From assembly GCA_964016885.1 (NCBI GenBank), contig OZ024742.1:7193662-7257661 (forward strand): a stretch of 64,000 nt of DNA, read 5' to 3'. Below, piece by piece: positions 1 through 18,100 of the stretch. The notes beneath the pieces were generated by a model. It saw nothing but the letters and a program-made list of their open reading frames with translations, was not told where the DNA came from and ran no database searches. Made by a program: the position numbers and the translations under genes. How positions within the stretch are numbered: the stretch's first letter is position 1; the number at the start of each line of letters is the position of its first letter. The DNA comes from Eledone cirrhosa (Eukaryota; Mollusca; Cephalopoda; Octopoda; Eledonidae).

Positions 1-3000
1 CCAACATCAACAATGACAGTAACAACACAACCAACAACAGCAACAGTGAAAATAACAACACAACCAACAACAGCAACAATGACAATAACAACAAAACCAA
101 CAACAGCAACAATGACAATAACAACACAACCAACAACAGCAATAATGACAATAACAACACAACCAACAACAGCAACAATGACAATGACAACACAACCAAC
201 AACAGCAACAATGACAATAACAACACAACCAACAACAGCAATAATGACAATAACAACACAACCAACAACAGCAATAATGACAATAACAACAAAACCAACA
301 ACAGCAACAATGACAATAACAACACAACCAACAACAGCAATAATGACAATAACAACACAACCAACAACAGCAACAATGACAATGACAACACAACCAACAA
401 CAGCAACAATGACAATAACAACACAACCAACAACAGCAATAATGACAATAACAACACGACCAACAACAGCAACAATGACAATAACAACACAACCAACAAC
501 AGCAATAATGACAATAAGAACACAACCAACAACAGCAACAATGACAATAACAACACAACCAACAATATCAACAATGACAGTAACAACACAACCAACAACA
601 GCAACAGTGAAAATAACAACACAACCAACAACAGCAACAATGACAATAACAACAAAACCAACAACAGCAACAATGACAATAACAACACAACCAACAACAG
701 CAACAGTGACAATAACAACACAACCAACAACAGCAACAATGACAATAACAACACAACCAACAACAGCAACAATGACAATAACAACACAACCAACAACAGC
801 AACAATGACAATAATAACACAACCAACAACAGCAACAATGACAATAACAACAAAACCAACAACAGCAACAATGACAATAACAACACAACCAACAACCGCA
901 ACAATGACAATAACAACAGGACCAACAACAGCTATAACGACAATAACAACAAAACCAAAGACAGCAATAATGACAATAACAACACAACCAACAACAGCAA
1001 TAATGACAACAACAACACAACCAACAACAGCAATAATGACAATAACAACACAACCAACAACAGTAATAATGACAATAACAACACAACCAACAACAGCAAC
1101 AATGACAATAACAACACAACCAACAACCGCAACAATGACAATAACAACACAACCAACAACAGCAACAATGACAACAACAACACAACCAACAACAATGACA
1201 ATAATAACAAATCCAATAACAGCAACAATGACAAAAACAACACAACCAACAACAGCAACAATGACAATAACAACACAACCAACAACAGCAACAATGACAA
1301 TAACAACACAACCAACAACAGCAACAATGACAATATCAACACGACCAACAACAGCAACAATGACAATAACAACACAACCAACAACAGCAACAATGACAAT
1401 AGCAACACAACCAACAATATCAACAATGACAATAACAACACAACCAACAACAGCAATAATGACAATAACAACACAACCAACAACAGCAACAATGACAATA
1501 ACAACACAACCAACAACAGCAACAATGAAAATAACAACACAACCAACAATAGCAACAATTAAATAACAACAGCAACAATTAAATAACAACACAACCAACA
1601 ACAGCAACAATGACAATAACAACACAACCATCAACGGCAATAATGACAATAACAACACAACCAACAACAGCAACAGTGACAATAACAACACAACCAACAA
1701 CAGCAACAATGACAATAACAACACAACCAACAACAGCAACAATGACAATAACAACACAACCAACAACAGCAACAATGACAATAACAACACAACCAAACTA
1801 TCAACACTGACAATAACAACAAAACCAACAACAGCAACAATGACAATAACAACACAACCAACAACAGCAACAATGACAATAACAACATAACCAACAACAG
1901 CAACAATGACAATAACAACAAAACCAACAACAGCAACAGTGACAATAAGAACACAACCAACAACAGCAACAATGACAATAACAACACAACCAACAATATC
2001 AACAATGACGATAACAACACAACCAACAACAGCAACAATGATAATTACAACACAACCAAGAACAGCAACAATGACATTAACAACACAACCAACAACAGCA
2101 ACAATGACAATAACAACACAACCAACAACAGCAACAATGACAATAACAACACAACCAACAATATCAACAATGACAATAACAACACAACCAACAACAGCAA
2201 CAATGACAATAACAACACGACCAACAACAGCAATAATGGCAATAACAACACAACCAACAACAGTAACAATGACAATAACAACACGACCAACAACAGCAAC
2301 AATGACAATAACAATACTACCAACAACAGCAACAATGACAATAACAACACAACCAACAACACCAACAATGACAATAACAACACAACCATCAACAGCGACA
2401 ATGACAATAACAACAAAACCAACAACAGCAACAATGACAATAACAACACAAGCAACAACAGCAACAATGACAATAACAACATAACCAACAACAGCAACAA
2501 TGACAATAACAACAAAACCAACAACAGCAACAATGACAATAACAACACAACCAACAACATCAACAATGACAATAACAACACAACCAACAACAGCAACAAT
2601 GACAATAACAACACAACCAACAACAGCAACAATGACAATAACAACACAACCAACAACAGCAGCCATGACAATAACAACACGACCAACAACAGCAACAATG
2701 ACAATAACAACACAACCAACAATATCAACAATGACAATAACAACACAACCAACAACAGCAACAATGACAATAACAACACAACCAACAACAGCAACACTGA
2801 CAATAATAACACGACCAACAACAGCAACAATGACAATAACAACACGACCAACAACAGCAACAATGACAATAACAACACAACCAACAACAGCAACAATGAC
2901 AATAACAACACAACCAACAACAGCAACAATGACAATAACAACACGACCAACAACAGCAACAATGACAATAACAACACAACTAACAACAGCAACAATTGAA

Positions 3001-3024
3001 TATCAACACAACCAACAACAACAA

Positions 3025-6000
3025 CAATGACAATAACAACACAACCAACAACAGCAACAATGACAATAACAACACAACCAACAACAGCAATAATGACAAT
3101 AACAACAAAACCAACAACAGCAACAATGACAATAACAACACAACCAACAACAGCAATAATGACAATAACAACACAACCAACAACAGCAACAGTGACAATG
3201 ACAACACAACCAACAACAGCAACAATGACAATAACAACACAACCAACAACAGCAATAATGACAATAACAACACGACCAACAACAGCCACAATGACAATAA
3301 CAACACAACCAACAACAGCAATAATGACAATAAGAACACAACCAACAACAGCAACAATGACAATAACAACACAACCAACAATATCAACAATGACAATAAC
3401 AACACAACCAACAACAGCAACAATGACAATAACAACACGACCAACAAAAGCAACAATGACAATAACAACACGACCAACAACAGCAACAATGACAATAAAA
3501 CAAAACCAACAACAGCAACAGTGACAATAACAACACAACCACCAACATCAACAATGACAATAACAACACAACCAACAACAGCAACAATGACAATAACAAC
3601 ACAACCAACAACAGCAACAATGACAGTAACAACACAACCAACAACAGCAACAATGACAATAACAACACAACCAACAACAGCAACAATGACAATAACAACA
3701 CGACCAACAACAGCAACAATGACAATAACAACACAACTAACAACAGCAACAATTGAATAACAACACAACCAACAACAACAACAATGACAATAACAACACA
3801 ACCAACAACAGCAACAATGACAATAACAACACAACCAACAACAGCAATAATGACAATAACAACAAAACCAACAACAGCAACAATGACAATAACAACACAA
3901 CCAACAACAGCAATAATGTCAATAACAACACAACCAACAACAGCAACAGTGACAATAACAACACAACCAACAACAGCAACAATGACAATAACAACACAAC
4001 CAACAACAGCAATAATGACAATAACAACACGACCAACAACAGCAACAATGACAATAACAACACAACCAACAACAGCAATAATGACAATAAGAACACAACC
4101 AACAACAGCAACAATGACAATAACAACACAACCAACAATATCAACAATGACAATAACAACACAACCAACAACAGCAACAATGACAATAACAACACGACCA
4201 ACAAAAGCAACAATGACAATAACAACACGACCAACAACAGCAACAATGACAATAAAACAAAACCAACAACAGCAACAATGACAATAACAACACAACCAAC
4301 AACAGCAACAGTGACAATAACAACACAACCAACAACAGCAACAATGACAATAACAACACAACCAACAACAGCAACAATGACAATAACAACACAACCAACA
4401 ACAGCAACAATGACAATAACAACAAAACCAACAACAGCAACAATGACAATAACAACACAACCAACAACCGCAACAATGACAATAACAACAGGACCAACAA
4501 CAGCAATAACGACAATAACAACAAAACCAAAGACAGCAATAATGACAATAACAACACAACCAACAACAGCAATAATGACAATAACAACACAACCAAAAAC
4601 AGCAATAATGACAATAACAACACAACCAACAACAGCAACAATGACAATAACATCACAACCAACAACCGCAACAATGACAATAACAACACAACCAACAACA
4701 GCAACAATGACAACAACAACACAACCGACAACAATGACAATAATAACAAATCCAATAACAGCAACAATGACAATAACAACACAACCAACAACAGCAACAA
4801 TGACAATAACAACACAACCAACAACAGCAACAATGACAATAACAACACAACCAACAACAGCAACAATGACAATAACAACACGACCAACAACAGCAACAAT
4901 GACAATAACAACACAACCAACAACAGCAACAATGACAATAGCAACACAACCAACAATATCAACGATGACAATAACAACACAACCAACAATAGCAATAATG
5001 ACAATAACAACACAACCAACAACAGCAACAATGACAATAACAACACAACCAACAACAGCAACAATGACAATAACAACACAACCAACAATAGCAACAATTA
5101 AATAACAACACAACCAACAACAGCAACAATGACAATAACAACACAACCATCAACGGCAATAATGACAATAACAACACAACCAACAACAGCAACAGTGACA
5201 ATAACAACACAACCAACAACATCAACAATGACAATAACAACACAACCAACAACAGCAACAATGACAATAACAACACAACCAACAACAGCAACAATGACAA
5301 TAACAACACAACCAACAACAGCAATAATGACAATAACAACAAAACCAACAACAGCAACAATGACAATAACAACACAACCAACAACAGCAATAATGACAAT
5401 AACAACACAACCAACAACAGCAACAGTGACAATGACAACACAACCAACAACAGCAACAATGACAATAACAACACAACCAACAACAGCAATAATGACAATA
5501 ACAACACGACCAACAACAGCCACAATGACAATAACAACACAACCAACAACAGCAATAATGACAATAAGAACACAACCAACAACAGCAACAATGACAATAA
5601 CAACACAACCAACAATATCAACAATGACAATAACAACACAACCAACAACAGCAACAATGACAATAACAACACGACCAACAAAAGCAACAATGACAATAAC
5701 AACACGACCAACAACAGCAACAATGACAATAAAACAAAACCAACAACAGCAACAGTGACAATAACAACACAACCACCAACATCAACAATGACAATAACAA
5801 CACAACCAACAACAGCAACAATGACAATAACAACACAACCAACAACAGCAACAATGACAGTAACAACACAACCAACAACAGCAACAATGACAATAACAAC
5901 ACAACCAACAACAGCAACAATGACAATAACAACACGACCAACAACAGCAACAATGACAATAACAACACAACTAACAACAGCAACAATTGAATAACAACAC

Positions 6001-7492
6001 AACCAACAACAACAACAATGACAATAACAACACAACCAACAACAGCAACAATGACAATAACAACACAACCAACAACAGCAATAATGACAATAACAACAAA
6101 ACCAACAACAGCAACAATGACAATAACAACACAACCAACAACAGCAATAATGTCAATAACAACACAACCAACAACAGCAACAGTGACAATAACAACACAA
6201 CCAACAACAGCAACAATGACAATAACAACACAACCAACAACAGCAATAATGACAATAACAACACGACCAACAACAGCAACAATGACAATAACAACACAAC
6301 CAACAACAGCAATAATGACAATAAGAACACAACCAACAACAGCAACAATGACAATAACAACACAACCAACAATATCAACAATGACAATAACAACACAACC
6401 AACAACAGCAACAATGACAATAACAACACGACCAACAAAAGCAACAATGACAATAACAACACGACCAACAACAGCAACAATGACAATAAAACAAAACCAA
6501 CAACAGCAACAATGACAATAACAACACAACCAACAACAGCAACAGTGACAATAACAACACAACCAACAACAGCAACAATGACAATAACAACACAACCAAC
6601 AACAGCAACAATGACAATAACAACACAACCAACAACAGCAACAATGACAATAACAACAAAACCAACAACAGCAACAATGACAATAACAACACAACCAACA
6701 ACCGCAACAATGACAATAACAACAGGACCAACAACAGCAATAACGACAATAACAACAAAACCAAAGACAGCAATAATGACAATAACAACACAACCAACAA
6801 CAGCAATAATGACAATAACAACACAACCAAAAACAGCAATAATGACAATAACAACACAACCAACAACAGCAACAATGACAATAACATCACAACCAACAAC
6901 CGCAACAATGACAATAACAACACAACCAACAACAGCAACAATGACAACAACAACACAACCGACAACAATGACAATAATAACAAATCCAATAACAGCAACA
7001 ATGACAATAACAACACAACCAACAACAGCAACAATGACAATAACAACACAACCAACAACAGCAACAATGACAATAACAACACAACCAACAACAGCAACAA
7101 TGACAATAACAACACGACCAACAACAGCAACAATGACAATAACAACACAACCAACAACAGCAACAATGACAATAGCAACACAACCAACAATATCAACGAT
7201 GACAATAACAACACAACCAACAATAGCAATAATGACAATAACAACACAACCAACAACAGCAACAATGACAATAACAACACAACCAACAACAGCAACAATG
7301 ACAATAACAACACAACCAACAATAGCAACAATTAAATAACAACACAACCAACAACAGCAACAATGACAATAACAACACAACCATCAACGGCAATAATGAC
7401 AATAACAACACAACCAACAACAGCAACAGTGACAATAACAACACAACCAACAACATCAACAATGACAATAACAACACAACCAACAACAGCAA
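3025..7492 (+). repeat. Tandem pair of 2,234-bp higher-order units in the 33-bp array
   Basis: Blocks at about 3,025-5,258 and 5,259-7,492 carry the same ordered series of monomer variants. Every variant landmark, such as the ATTGAATAAC stop monomers at about 3,750 and 5,984 and the ATTAAATAAC monomers at about 5,094 and 7,328, recurs at an offset of exactly 2,234 bp, and the translated series look identical. A related, slightly edited version reappears at about 10,970-12,500. The offset is not a multiple of 33, so the unit contains monomers of altered length. Block edges are approximate because I compared variant order by eye. Confidence 0.8.
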
Positions 7493-10400
7493 CAATGACA
7501 ATAACAACACAACCAACAACAGCAACAATGACAATAACAACAAAACCAACAACAGCAACAGTGACAATAACAACACAACCAACAACAGCAACAATGACAA
7601 TAACAACACAACCAACAATATCAACAATGACGATAACAACACAACCAACAACAGCAACAATGATAATAACAACACAACCAACAACAGCATCAATGACATT
7701 AACAACACAACCAACAACAGCAACAATGACAATAACAACACAACCAACAACAGCAACAATGACAATAATAACACAACCAACAACAGCAACAATGACAATA
7801 ACAACACTACCAACAACAGCAACAATGACAATAACAACACAACCAACAACACCAACAATGGCAATAACAACACGACCAACAACAGCAATAATGACAATAA
7901 CAACACAACCAACAACAGTAAGAATGACAATAACAACACGACCAACAACTGCAACAATGACAATAACAACACTACCAACAACAGCAACAATGACAATAAC
8001 AACACAACCAACAACACCAACAATGACAATAACAACACAACCATCAACAGCGACAATGACAATAACAACAAAACCAACAACAGCAACAATGACAATAACA
8101 ACACTACCAACAACAGCAACAATGACAATAACAACACAACCAACAACACCAACAATGACAATAACAACACAACCATCAACAGCGACAATGACAATAACAA
8201 CAAAACCAACAACAGCAACAATGACAATAACAACACAAGCAACAACAGCAACAATAACAATAACAACATAACCAACAACAGCAACAATGACAATAACAAC
8301 AGAACCAACAACAGCAACAATGACAATAACAACACAACCAACAACAGCAACAATGTCAATAACAACACAACCAACAACAGCAACAATGACAATAACAACA
8401 AAACCAACAACAGCAACAGTGACAATAACAACACAACCAACAACAGCAACAATGACAATAACAACACAACCAACAACAGCAACAATGACATTAACAACAC
8501 AACCAACAACAGCAACAATGACAATAATAACACAACCAACAACAGCAACAATGACAATAACAACAAAACCAACAACAGCAACAATGACAATAACAACACA
8601 ACCAACAACCGCAACAATGACAATAACAACAGGACCAACAACAGCAATAACGACAATAACAACAAAACCAAAGACAGCAATAATGACAATAACAACACAA
8701 CCAACAACAGCAACAATGACAATAACAACACAACCAACAACAGCAATAATGACAATAACAACACAACCAACAACAGCAATAATGACAATAACAACACAAC
8801 CAACAACAGCAACAATGACAATAACAACACAGCCAACAACCGCAACAATGACAATAGCAACACAACCAACAACAGCAACAATGACAACAACAACACAACC
8901 AACAACAATGACAATAATAACAAATCCAATAACAGCAACAATGACAATAACAACACAACCAACAACAGCAACAATGACAATAACAACACAACCAACAACA
9001 GCAACAATGACAATAACAACACAACCAACAACAGCAACAATGACAATAACAACACGACCAAGAACAGCAACAATGACAATAACAACACAACCAACAACAG
9101 CAACAATGACAATAGCAACACAACCAACAATATCAACAATGAGAATAACAACACAACCAACAACAGCAATAATGACAATAACAACACAACCAACAACAGC
9201 AACAATGACAATAACAACACAACCAACAACAGCAACAATGACAATAACAACACAACCAACAATAGCAACAATTAAATAACAACAGCAACAATTAAATAAC
9301 AACACAACCAACAACAGCAACAATGACAATAACAACACAACCATCAACGGCAATAATGACAATAACAACACAACCAACAACAGCAACAGTGACAATAACA
9401 ACACAACCAACAACAGCAACAATGACAATAACATCACAACCAACAACAGCAACAGTGACAATAACAACACAACAAACAACAGCAACAATGACAATAACAA
9501 CACAACCAAACTATCAACACTGACAATAACAACAAAACCAACAACAGCAACAATGACAATAACAACACAACCAACAACAGCAACAATGACAATAACAACA
9601 TAACCAACAACAGCAACAATGACAATAACAACAAAACCAACAACAGCAACAGTGACAATAACAACACAACCAACAACAGCAACAATGACAATAACAACAC
9701 AACCAACAATATCAACAATGACGATAACAACACAACCAACAACAGCAACAATGATAATAACAACACAACCAACAACAGCAACAATGACATTAACAACACA
9801 ACCAACAACAGCAACAATGACAATAACAACACAACCAACAACAGCAACAATGACAATAACAACACAACCAACAATATCAACAATGACAATAACAACACAA
9901 CCAACAACAGCAACAATGACAATAACAACACGACCAACAACAGCAATAATGGCAATAACAACACAACCAACAACAGTAACAATGACAATAACAACACGAC
10001 CAACAACAGCAACAATGACAATAACAACACTACCAACAACAGCAACAATGACAATAACAACACAACCAACAACACCAACAATGACAATAACAACACAACC
10101 ATCAACAGCGACAATGACAATAACAACAAAACCAACAAGAGCAACAATGACAATAACAACACAAGCAACAACAGCAACAATGACAATAACAACAAAACCA
10201 ACAACAGCAACAATGACAATAACAACACAAGCAACAACAGCAACAATAACAATAACAACATAACCAACAACAGCAACAATGACAATAACAACAGAACCAA
10301 CAACAGCAACAATGACAATAACATCACAACCAACAACAGCAACAATGTCAATAACAACACAACCAACAACAGCAACAATGACAATAACAACACAACCAAC

Positions 10401-12199
10401 AACAGCAACAATGACATTAACAACACAACCAACAACAGCAACAATGACATTAACAACACAACCAACAACAGCAACAATGACAATAACAACACAACCAACA
10501 ACAGCAACAATGACATTAACAACACAACCAACAACAGCAACAATGACAATAATAACACAACCAACAACAGCAACAATGACAATAACAACACGACCAACAA
10601 CAGCAACAATGACAATAACAACACAACTAACAACAGCAACAATTGAATAACAACACAACCAACAACAACAACAATGCCAATAACAACACAACCAACAACA
10701 GCAACAATGACAATAATAACACAACCAACAACAGCAACAATGACAATAATAACACAACCAACAACAGCAACAATGACATTAACAACACAACCAACAACAG
10801 CAACAATGACAATAACAACACAACCAACAACAGCAACAATGACATTAACAACACAACCAACAACAGCAACAATGACAATAACAACACAACCAACAACAGC
10901 AACAATGACAATAACAACACGACCAACAACAGCAACAATGACAATAACAACACAACTAACAACATCAACAATTGAATAACAACACAACCAACAACAACAA
11001 CAATGACAATAACGACACAACCAACAACAGCAACAATGACAATAACAACACAACCAACAACAGCAATAATGACAATAACAACAAAACCAACAACAGCAAC
11101 AATGACAATAACAACACAACCAACAACAGCAATAATGTCAATAACAACACAACCAACAACAGCAACAGTGACAATAACAACACAACCAACAACAGCAACA
11201 ATGACAATAACAACACAACCAACAACAGCAATAATGACAATAACAACACGACCAACAACAGCAACAATGACAATAACAACACAACCAACAACAGCAATAA
11301 TGACAATAAGAACACAACCAACAACAGCAACAATGACAATAACAACACAACCAACAATATCAACAATGACAATAACAACACAACCAACAACAGCAACAAT
11401 GACAATAACAACACGACCAACAAAAGCAACAATGACAATAACAACACGACCAACAACAGCAACAATGACAATAAAACAAAACCAACAACAGCAACAATGA
11501 CAATAACAACACAACCAACAACAGCAACAGTGACAATAACAACACAACCAACAACAGCAACAATGACAATAACAACAAAACCAACAACAGCAACAATGAC
11601 AATAACAACACAACCAACAACAGCAACAATGACAATAATAACACAACCAACAACAGCAACAATGACAATAACAACAAAACCAACAACAGCAACAATGACA
11701 ATAACAACACAACCAACAACCGCAACAATGACAATAACAACAGGACCAACAACAGCAATAACGACAATAACAACAAAACCAAAGACAGCAATAATGACAA
11801 TAACAACACAACCAACAACAGCAATAATGACAATAACAACACAACCAACAACAGCAATAATGACAATAACAACACAACCAACAACAGCAACAATGACAAT
11901 AACATCACAACCAACAACCGCAACAATGACAATAACAACACAACCAACAACAGCAACAATGACAACAACAACACAACCGACAACAATGACAATAATAACA
12001 AATCCAATAACAGCAACAATGACAATAACAACACAACCAACAACAGCAACAATGACAATAACAACACAACCAACAACAGCAACAATGACAATAACAACAC
12101 AACCAACAACAGCAACAATGACAATAACAACACGACCAACAACAGCAACAATGACAATAACAACACAACCAACAACAGCAACAATGACAATAGCAACAC

Positions 12200-15100
12200 A
12201 ACCAACAATATCAACGATGACAATAACAACACAACCAACAATAGCAATAATGACAATAACAACACAACCAACAACAGCAACAATGACAATAACAACACAA
12301 CCAACAACAGCAACAATGACAATAACAACACAACCAACAATAGCAACAATTAAATAACAACACAACCAACAACAGCAACAATGACAATAACAACACAACC
12401 ATCAACGGCAATAATGACAATAACAACACAACCAACAACAGCAACAGTGACAATAACAACACAACCAACAACATCAACAATGACAATAACAACACAACCA
12501 ACAACAGCAACAATGACAATAACAACACAACCAACAACAGCAACAATGACAATAACAACAAAACCAACAACAGCAACAGTGACAATAACAACACAACCAA
12601 CAACAGCAACAATGACAATAACAACACAACCAACAATATCAACAATGACGATAACAACACAACCAACAACAGCAACAATGATAATAACAACACAACCAAC
12701 AACAGCATCAATGACATTAACAACACAACCAACAACAGCAACAATGACAATAACAACACAACCAACAACAGCAACAATGACAATAACAACACAACCAACA
12801 ACAGCAACAATGACAATAACAACACTACCAACAACAGCAACAATGACAATAACAACACAACCAACAACACCAACAATGACAATAACAACACGACCAACAA
12901 CAGCAATAATGACAATAACAACACAACCAACAACAGTAAGAATGACAATAACAACACGACCAACAACTGCAACAATGACAATAACAACACTACCAACAAC
13001 AGCAACAATGACAATAACAACACAACCAACAACACCAACAATGACAATAACAACACAACCATCAACAGCGACAATGACAATAACAACAAAACCAACAACA
13101 GCAACAATGACAATAACAACACTACCAACAACAGCAACAATGACAATAACAACACAACCAACAACACCAACAATGACAATAACAACACAACCATCAACAG
13201 CGACAATGACAATAACAACAAAACCAACAACAGCAACAATGACAATAACAACACAAGCAACAACAGCAACAATAACAATAACAACATAACCAACAACAGC
13301 AACAATGACAATAACAACAGAACCAACAACAGCAACAATGACAATAACAACACAACCAACAACAGCAACAATGACAATAACAACACAACCAACAACACCA
13401 ACAATGACAATAACAACACAACCATCAACAGCGACAATGACAATAACAACAAAACCAACAACAGCAACAATGACAATAACAACACTACCAACAACAGCAA
13501 CAATGACAATAACAACACAACCAACAACACCAACAATGACAATAACAACACAACCATCAACAGCGACAATGACAATAACAACAAAACCAACAACAGCAAC
13601 AATGACAATAACAACACTACCAACAACAGCAACAATGACAATAACAACACAACCAACAACACCAACAATGACAATAACAACACAACCATCAACAGCGACA
13701 ATGACAATAACAACAAAACCAACAACAGCAACAATGACAATAACAACACAAGCAACAACAGCAACAATAACAATAACAACATAACCAACAACAGCAACAA
13801 TGACAATAACAACAGAACCAACAACAGCAACAATGACAATAACAACAAAACCAACAACAGCAACAATTAAATAACAACACAACCAACAACAGCAACAATG
13901 ACAATAACAACACAACCAACAACAGCAATAATGACAATAACAACACAACCAACAACAGCAACAATGACAATAACAACACAGCCAACAACCGCAACAATGA
14001 CAATAGCAACACAACCAACAACAGCAACAATGACAACAACAACACAACCAACAACAATGACAATAATAACAAATCCAATAACAGCAACAATGACAATAAC
14101 AACACAACCAACAACAGCAACAATGACAATAACAACACAACCAACAACAGCAACAATGACAATAACAACACAACCAACAACAGCAACAATGACAATAACA
14201 ACACGACCAACAACAGCAACAATGACAATAACAACACAACCAACAACAGCAACAATGACAATAGCAACACAACCAACAATATCAACAATGAGAATAACAA
14301 CACAACCAACAACAGCAATAATGACAATAACAACACAACCAACAACAGCAACAATGACAATAACAACACAACCAACAATAGCAACAATTAAATAACAACA
14401 GCAACAATTAAATAACAACACAACCAACAACAGCAACAATGACAATAACAACACAACCATCAACGGCAATAATGACAATAACAACACAACCAACAACAGC
14501 AACAGTGACAATAACAACACAACCAACAACAGCAACAATGACAATAACAACACAACCAACAACAGCAACAGTGACAATAACAACACAACAAACAACAGCA
14601 ACAATGACAATAACAACACAACCAAACTATCAACACTGACAATAACAACAAAACCAACAACAGCAACGATGACAATAACAACACAACCAACAACAGCAAC
14701 AATGACAATAACAACATAACCAACAACAGCAACAATGACAATAACAACAAAACCAACAACAGCAACAGTGACAATAACAACACAACCAACAACAGCAACA
14801 ATGACAATAACAACACAACCAACAATATCAACAATGACGATAACAACACAACCAACAACAGCAACAATGATAATAACAACACAACCAACAACAGCAACAA
14901 TGACATTAACAACACAACCAACAACAGCAACAATGACAATAACAACACAACCAACAACAGCAATAATGACAATAACAACACAACCAACAATATCAACAAT
15001 GACAATAACAACACAACCAACAACAGCAACAATGACAATAACAACACGACCAACAACAGCAATAATGGCAATAACAACACAACCAACAACAGTAACAATG

Positions 15101-18100
15101 ACAATAACAACACGACCAACAACAGCAACAATGACAATAACAACACTACCAACAACAGCAACAATGACAATAACAACACAACCAACAACACCAACAATGA
15201 CAATAACAACACAACCATCAACAGCGACAATGACAATAACAACAAAACCAACAAGAGCAACAATGACAATAACAACACAAGCAACAACAGCAACAATGAC
15301 AATAACAACAAAACCAACAACAGCAACAATGACAATAACAACACAAGCAACAACAGCAACAATAACAATAACAACATAACCAACAACAGCAACAATGACA
15401 ATAACAACAGAACCAACAACAGCAAAAATGACAATAACATCACAACCAACAACAGCAACAATGACAATAACAACACAACCAACAACAGCAACAATGACAA
15501 TAACAACACAACCAACAACCGCAACAATGTCAATAACAACACAACCAACAACAGCAACAATGACAATAACAACACAACCAACAACAGCAACAATGACATT
15601 AACAACACAACCAACAACAGCAACAATGACAATAATAACACAACCAACAACAGCAACAATGACAATAACAACAAAACCAACAACAGCAACAATAACAATA
15701 ACAACACAACCAACAACCGCAACAATGACAATAACAACAGGACCAACAACAGCAATAACGACAATAACAACAAAACCAAAGACAGCAATAATGACAATAA
15801 CAACACAACCAACAACAGCAACAATGACAATAACAACACAACCAACAACAGCAATAATGACAATAACAACACAACCAACAACAGCAATAATGACAATAAC
15901 AACAGAACCAACAACAGCAACAATGACAATAACAACACAGCCAACAACCGCAACAATGACAATAGCAACACAACCAACAACAGCAACAATGACAACAACA
16001 ACACAACCAACAACAATGACAATAATAACAAATCCAATAACAGCAACAATGACAATAACAACACAACCAACAACAGCAACAATGACAATAACAACACAAC
16101 CAACAACAGCAACAATGACAATAACAACACAACCAACAACAGCAACAATGACAATAACAACACAACCAACAACAGCAACAATGACAATAGCAACACAACC
16201 AACAATATCAACGATGACAATAACAACACAACCAACAATAGCAATAATGACAATAACAACACAACCAACAACAGCAACAATGACAATAACAACACAACCA
16301 ACAACAGCAACAATGACAATAACAACACAACCAACAATAGCAACAATTAAATAACAACACAACCAACAACAGCAACAATGACAATAACAACACAACCATC
16401 AACGGCAATAATGACAATAACAACACAACCAACAACAGCAACAGTGACAATAACAACACAACCAACAACATCAACAATGACAATAACAACACAACCAACA
16501 ACAGCAACAATGACAATAACAACACAACCAACAACAGCAACAATGACAATAACAACAAAACCAACAACAGCAACAGTGACAATAACAACACAACCAACAA
16601 CAGCAACAATGACAATAACAACACAACCAACAATATCAACAATGACGATAACAACACAACCAACAACAGCAACAATGATAATAACAACACAACCAACAAC
16701 AGCATCAATGACATTAACAACACAACCAACAACAGCAACAATGACAATAACAACACAACCAACAACAGCAACAATGACAATAACAACACAACCAACAACA
16801 GCAACAATGACAATAACAACACTACCAACAACAGCAACAATGACAATAACAACACAACCAACAACACCAACAATGACAATAACAACACGACCAACAACAG
16901 CAATAATGACAATAACAACACAACCAACAACAGTAAGAATGACAATAACAACACGACCAACAACTGCAACAATGACAATAACAACACTACCAACAACAGC
17001 AACAATGACAATAACAACACAACCAACAACACCAACAATGACAATAACAACACAACCATCAACAGCGACAATGACAATAACAACAAAACCAACAACAGCA
17101 ACAATGACAATAACAACACTACCAACAACAGCAACAATGACAATAACAACACAACCAACAACACCAACAATGACAATAACAACACAACCATCAACAGCGA
17201 CAATGACAATAACAACAAAACCAACAACAGCAACAATGACAATAACAACACAAGCAACAACAGCAACAATAACAATAACAACATAACCAACAACAGCAAC
17301 AATGACAATAACAACAGAACCAACAACAGCAACAATGACAATAACAACACAACCAACAACAGCAACAATGACAATAACAACACAACCAACAACACCAACA
17401 ATGACAATAACAACACAACCATCAACAGCGACAATGACAATAACAACAAAACCAACAACAGCAACAATGACAATAACAACACTACCAACAACAGCAACAA
17501 TGACAATAACAACACAACCAACAACACCAACAATGACAATAACAACACAACCATCAACAGCGACAATGACAATAACAACAAAACCAACAACAGCAACAAT
17601 GACAATAACAACACTACCAACAACAGCAACAATGACAATAACAACACAACCAACAACACCAACAATGACAATAACAACACAACCATCAACAGCGACAATG
17701 ACAATAACAACAAAACCAACAACAGCAACAATGACAATAACAACACAAGCAACAACAGCAACAATAACAATAACAACATAACCAACAACAGCAACAATGA
17801 CAATAACAACAGAACCAACAACAGCAACAATGACAATAACAACAAAACCAACAACAGCAACAATTAAATAACAACACAACCAACAACAGCAACAATGACA
17901 ATAACAACACAACCAACAACAGCAATAATGACAATAACAACACAACCAACAACAGCAACAATGACAATAACAACACAGCCAACAACCGCAACAATGACAA
18001 TAGCAACACAACCAACAACAGCAACAATGACAACAACAACACAACCAACAACAATGACAATAATAACAAATCCAATAACAGCAACAATGACAATAACAAC

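Noticed and set aside
13..1566. Long Thr/Pro-rich open frame (TTQPTTAT repeats) resembling a mucin or silk-like protein
   Set aside because: The monomer is 33 bp and stop-poor, so open frames exist in many registers on both strands. No signal peptide, non-repetitive domain or exon structure is seen, and the frames end wherever a variant monomer brings a stop or indel.
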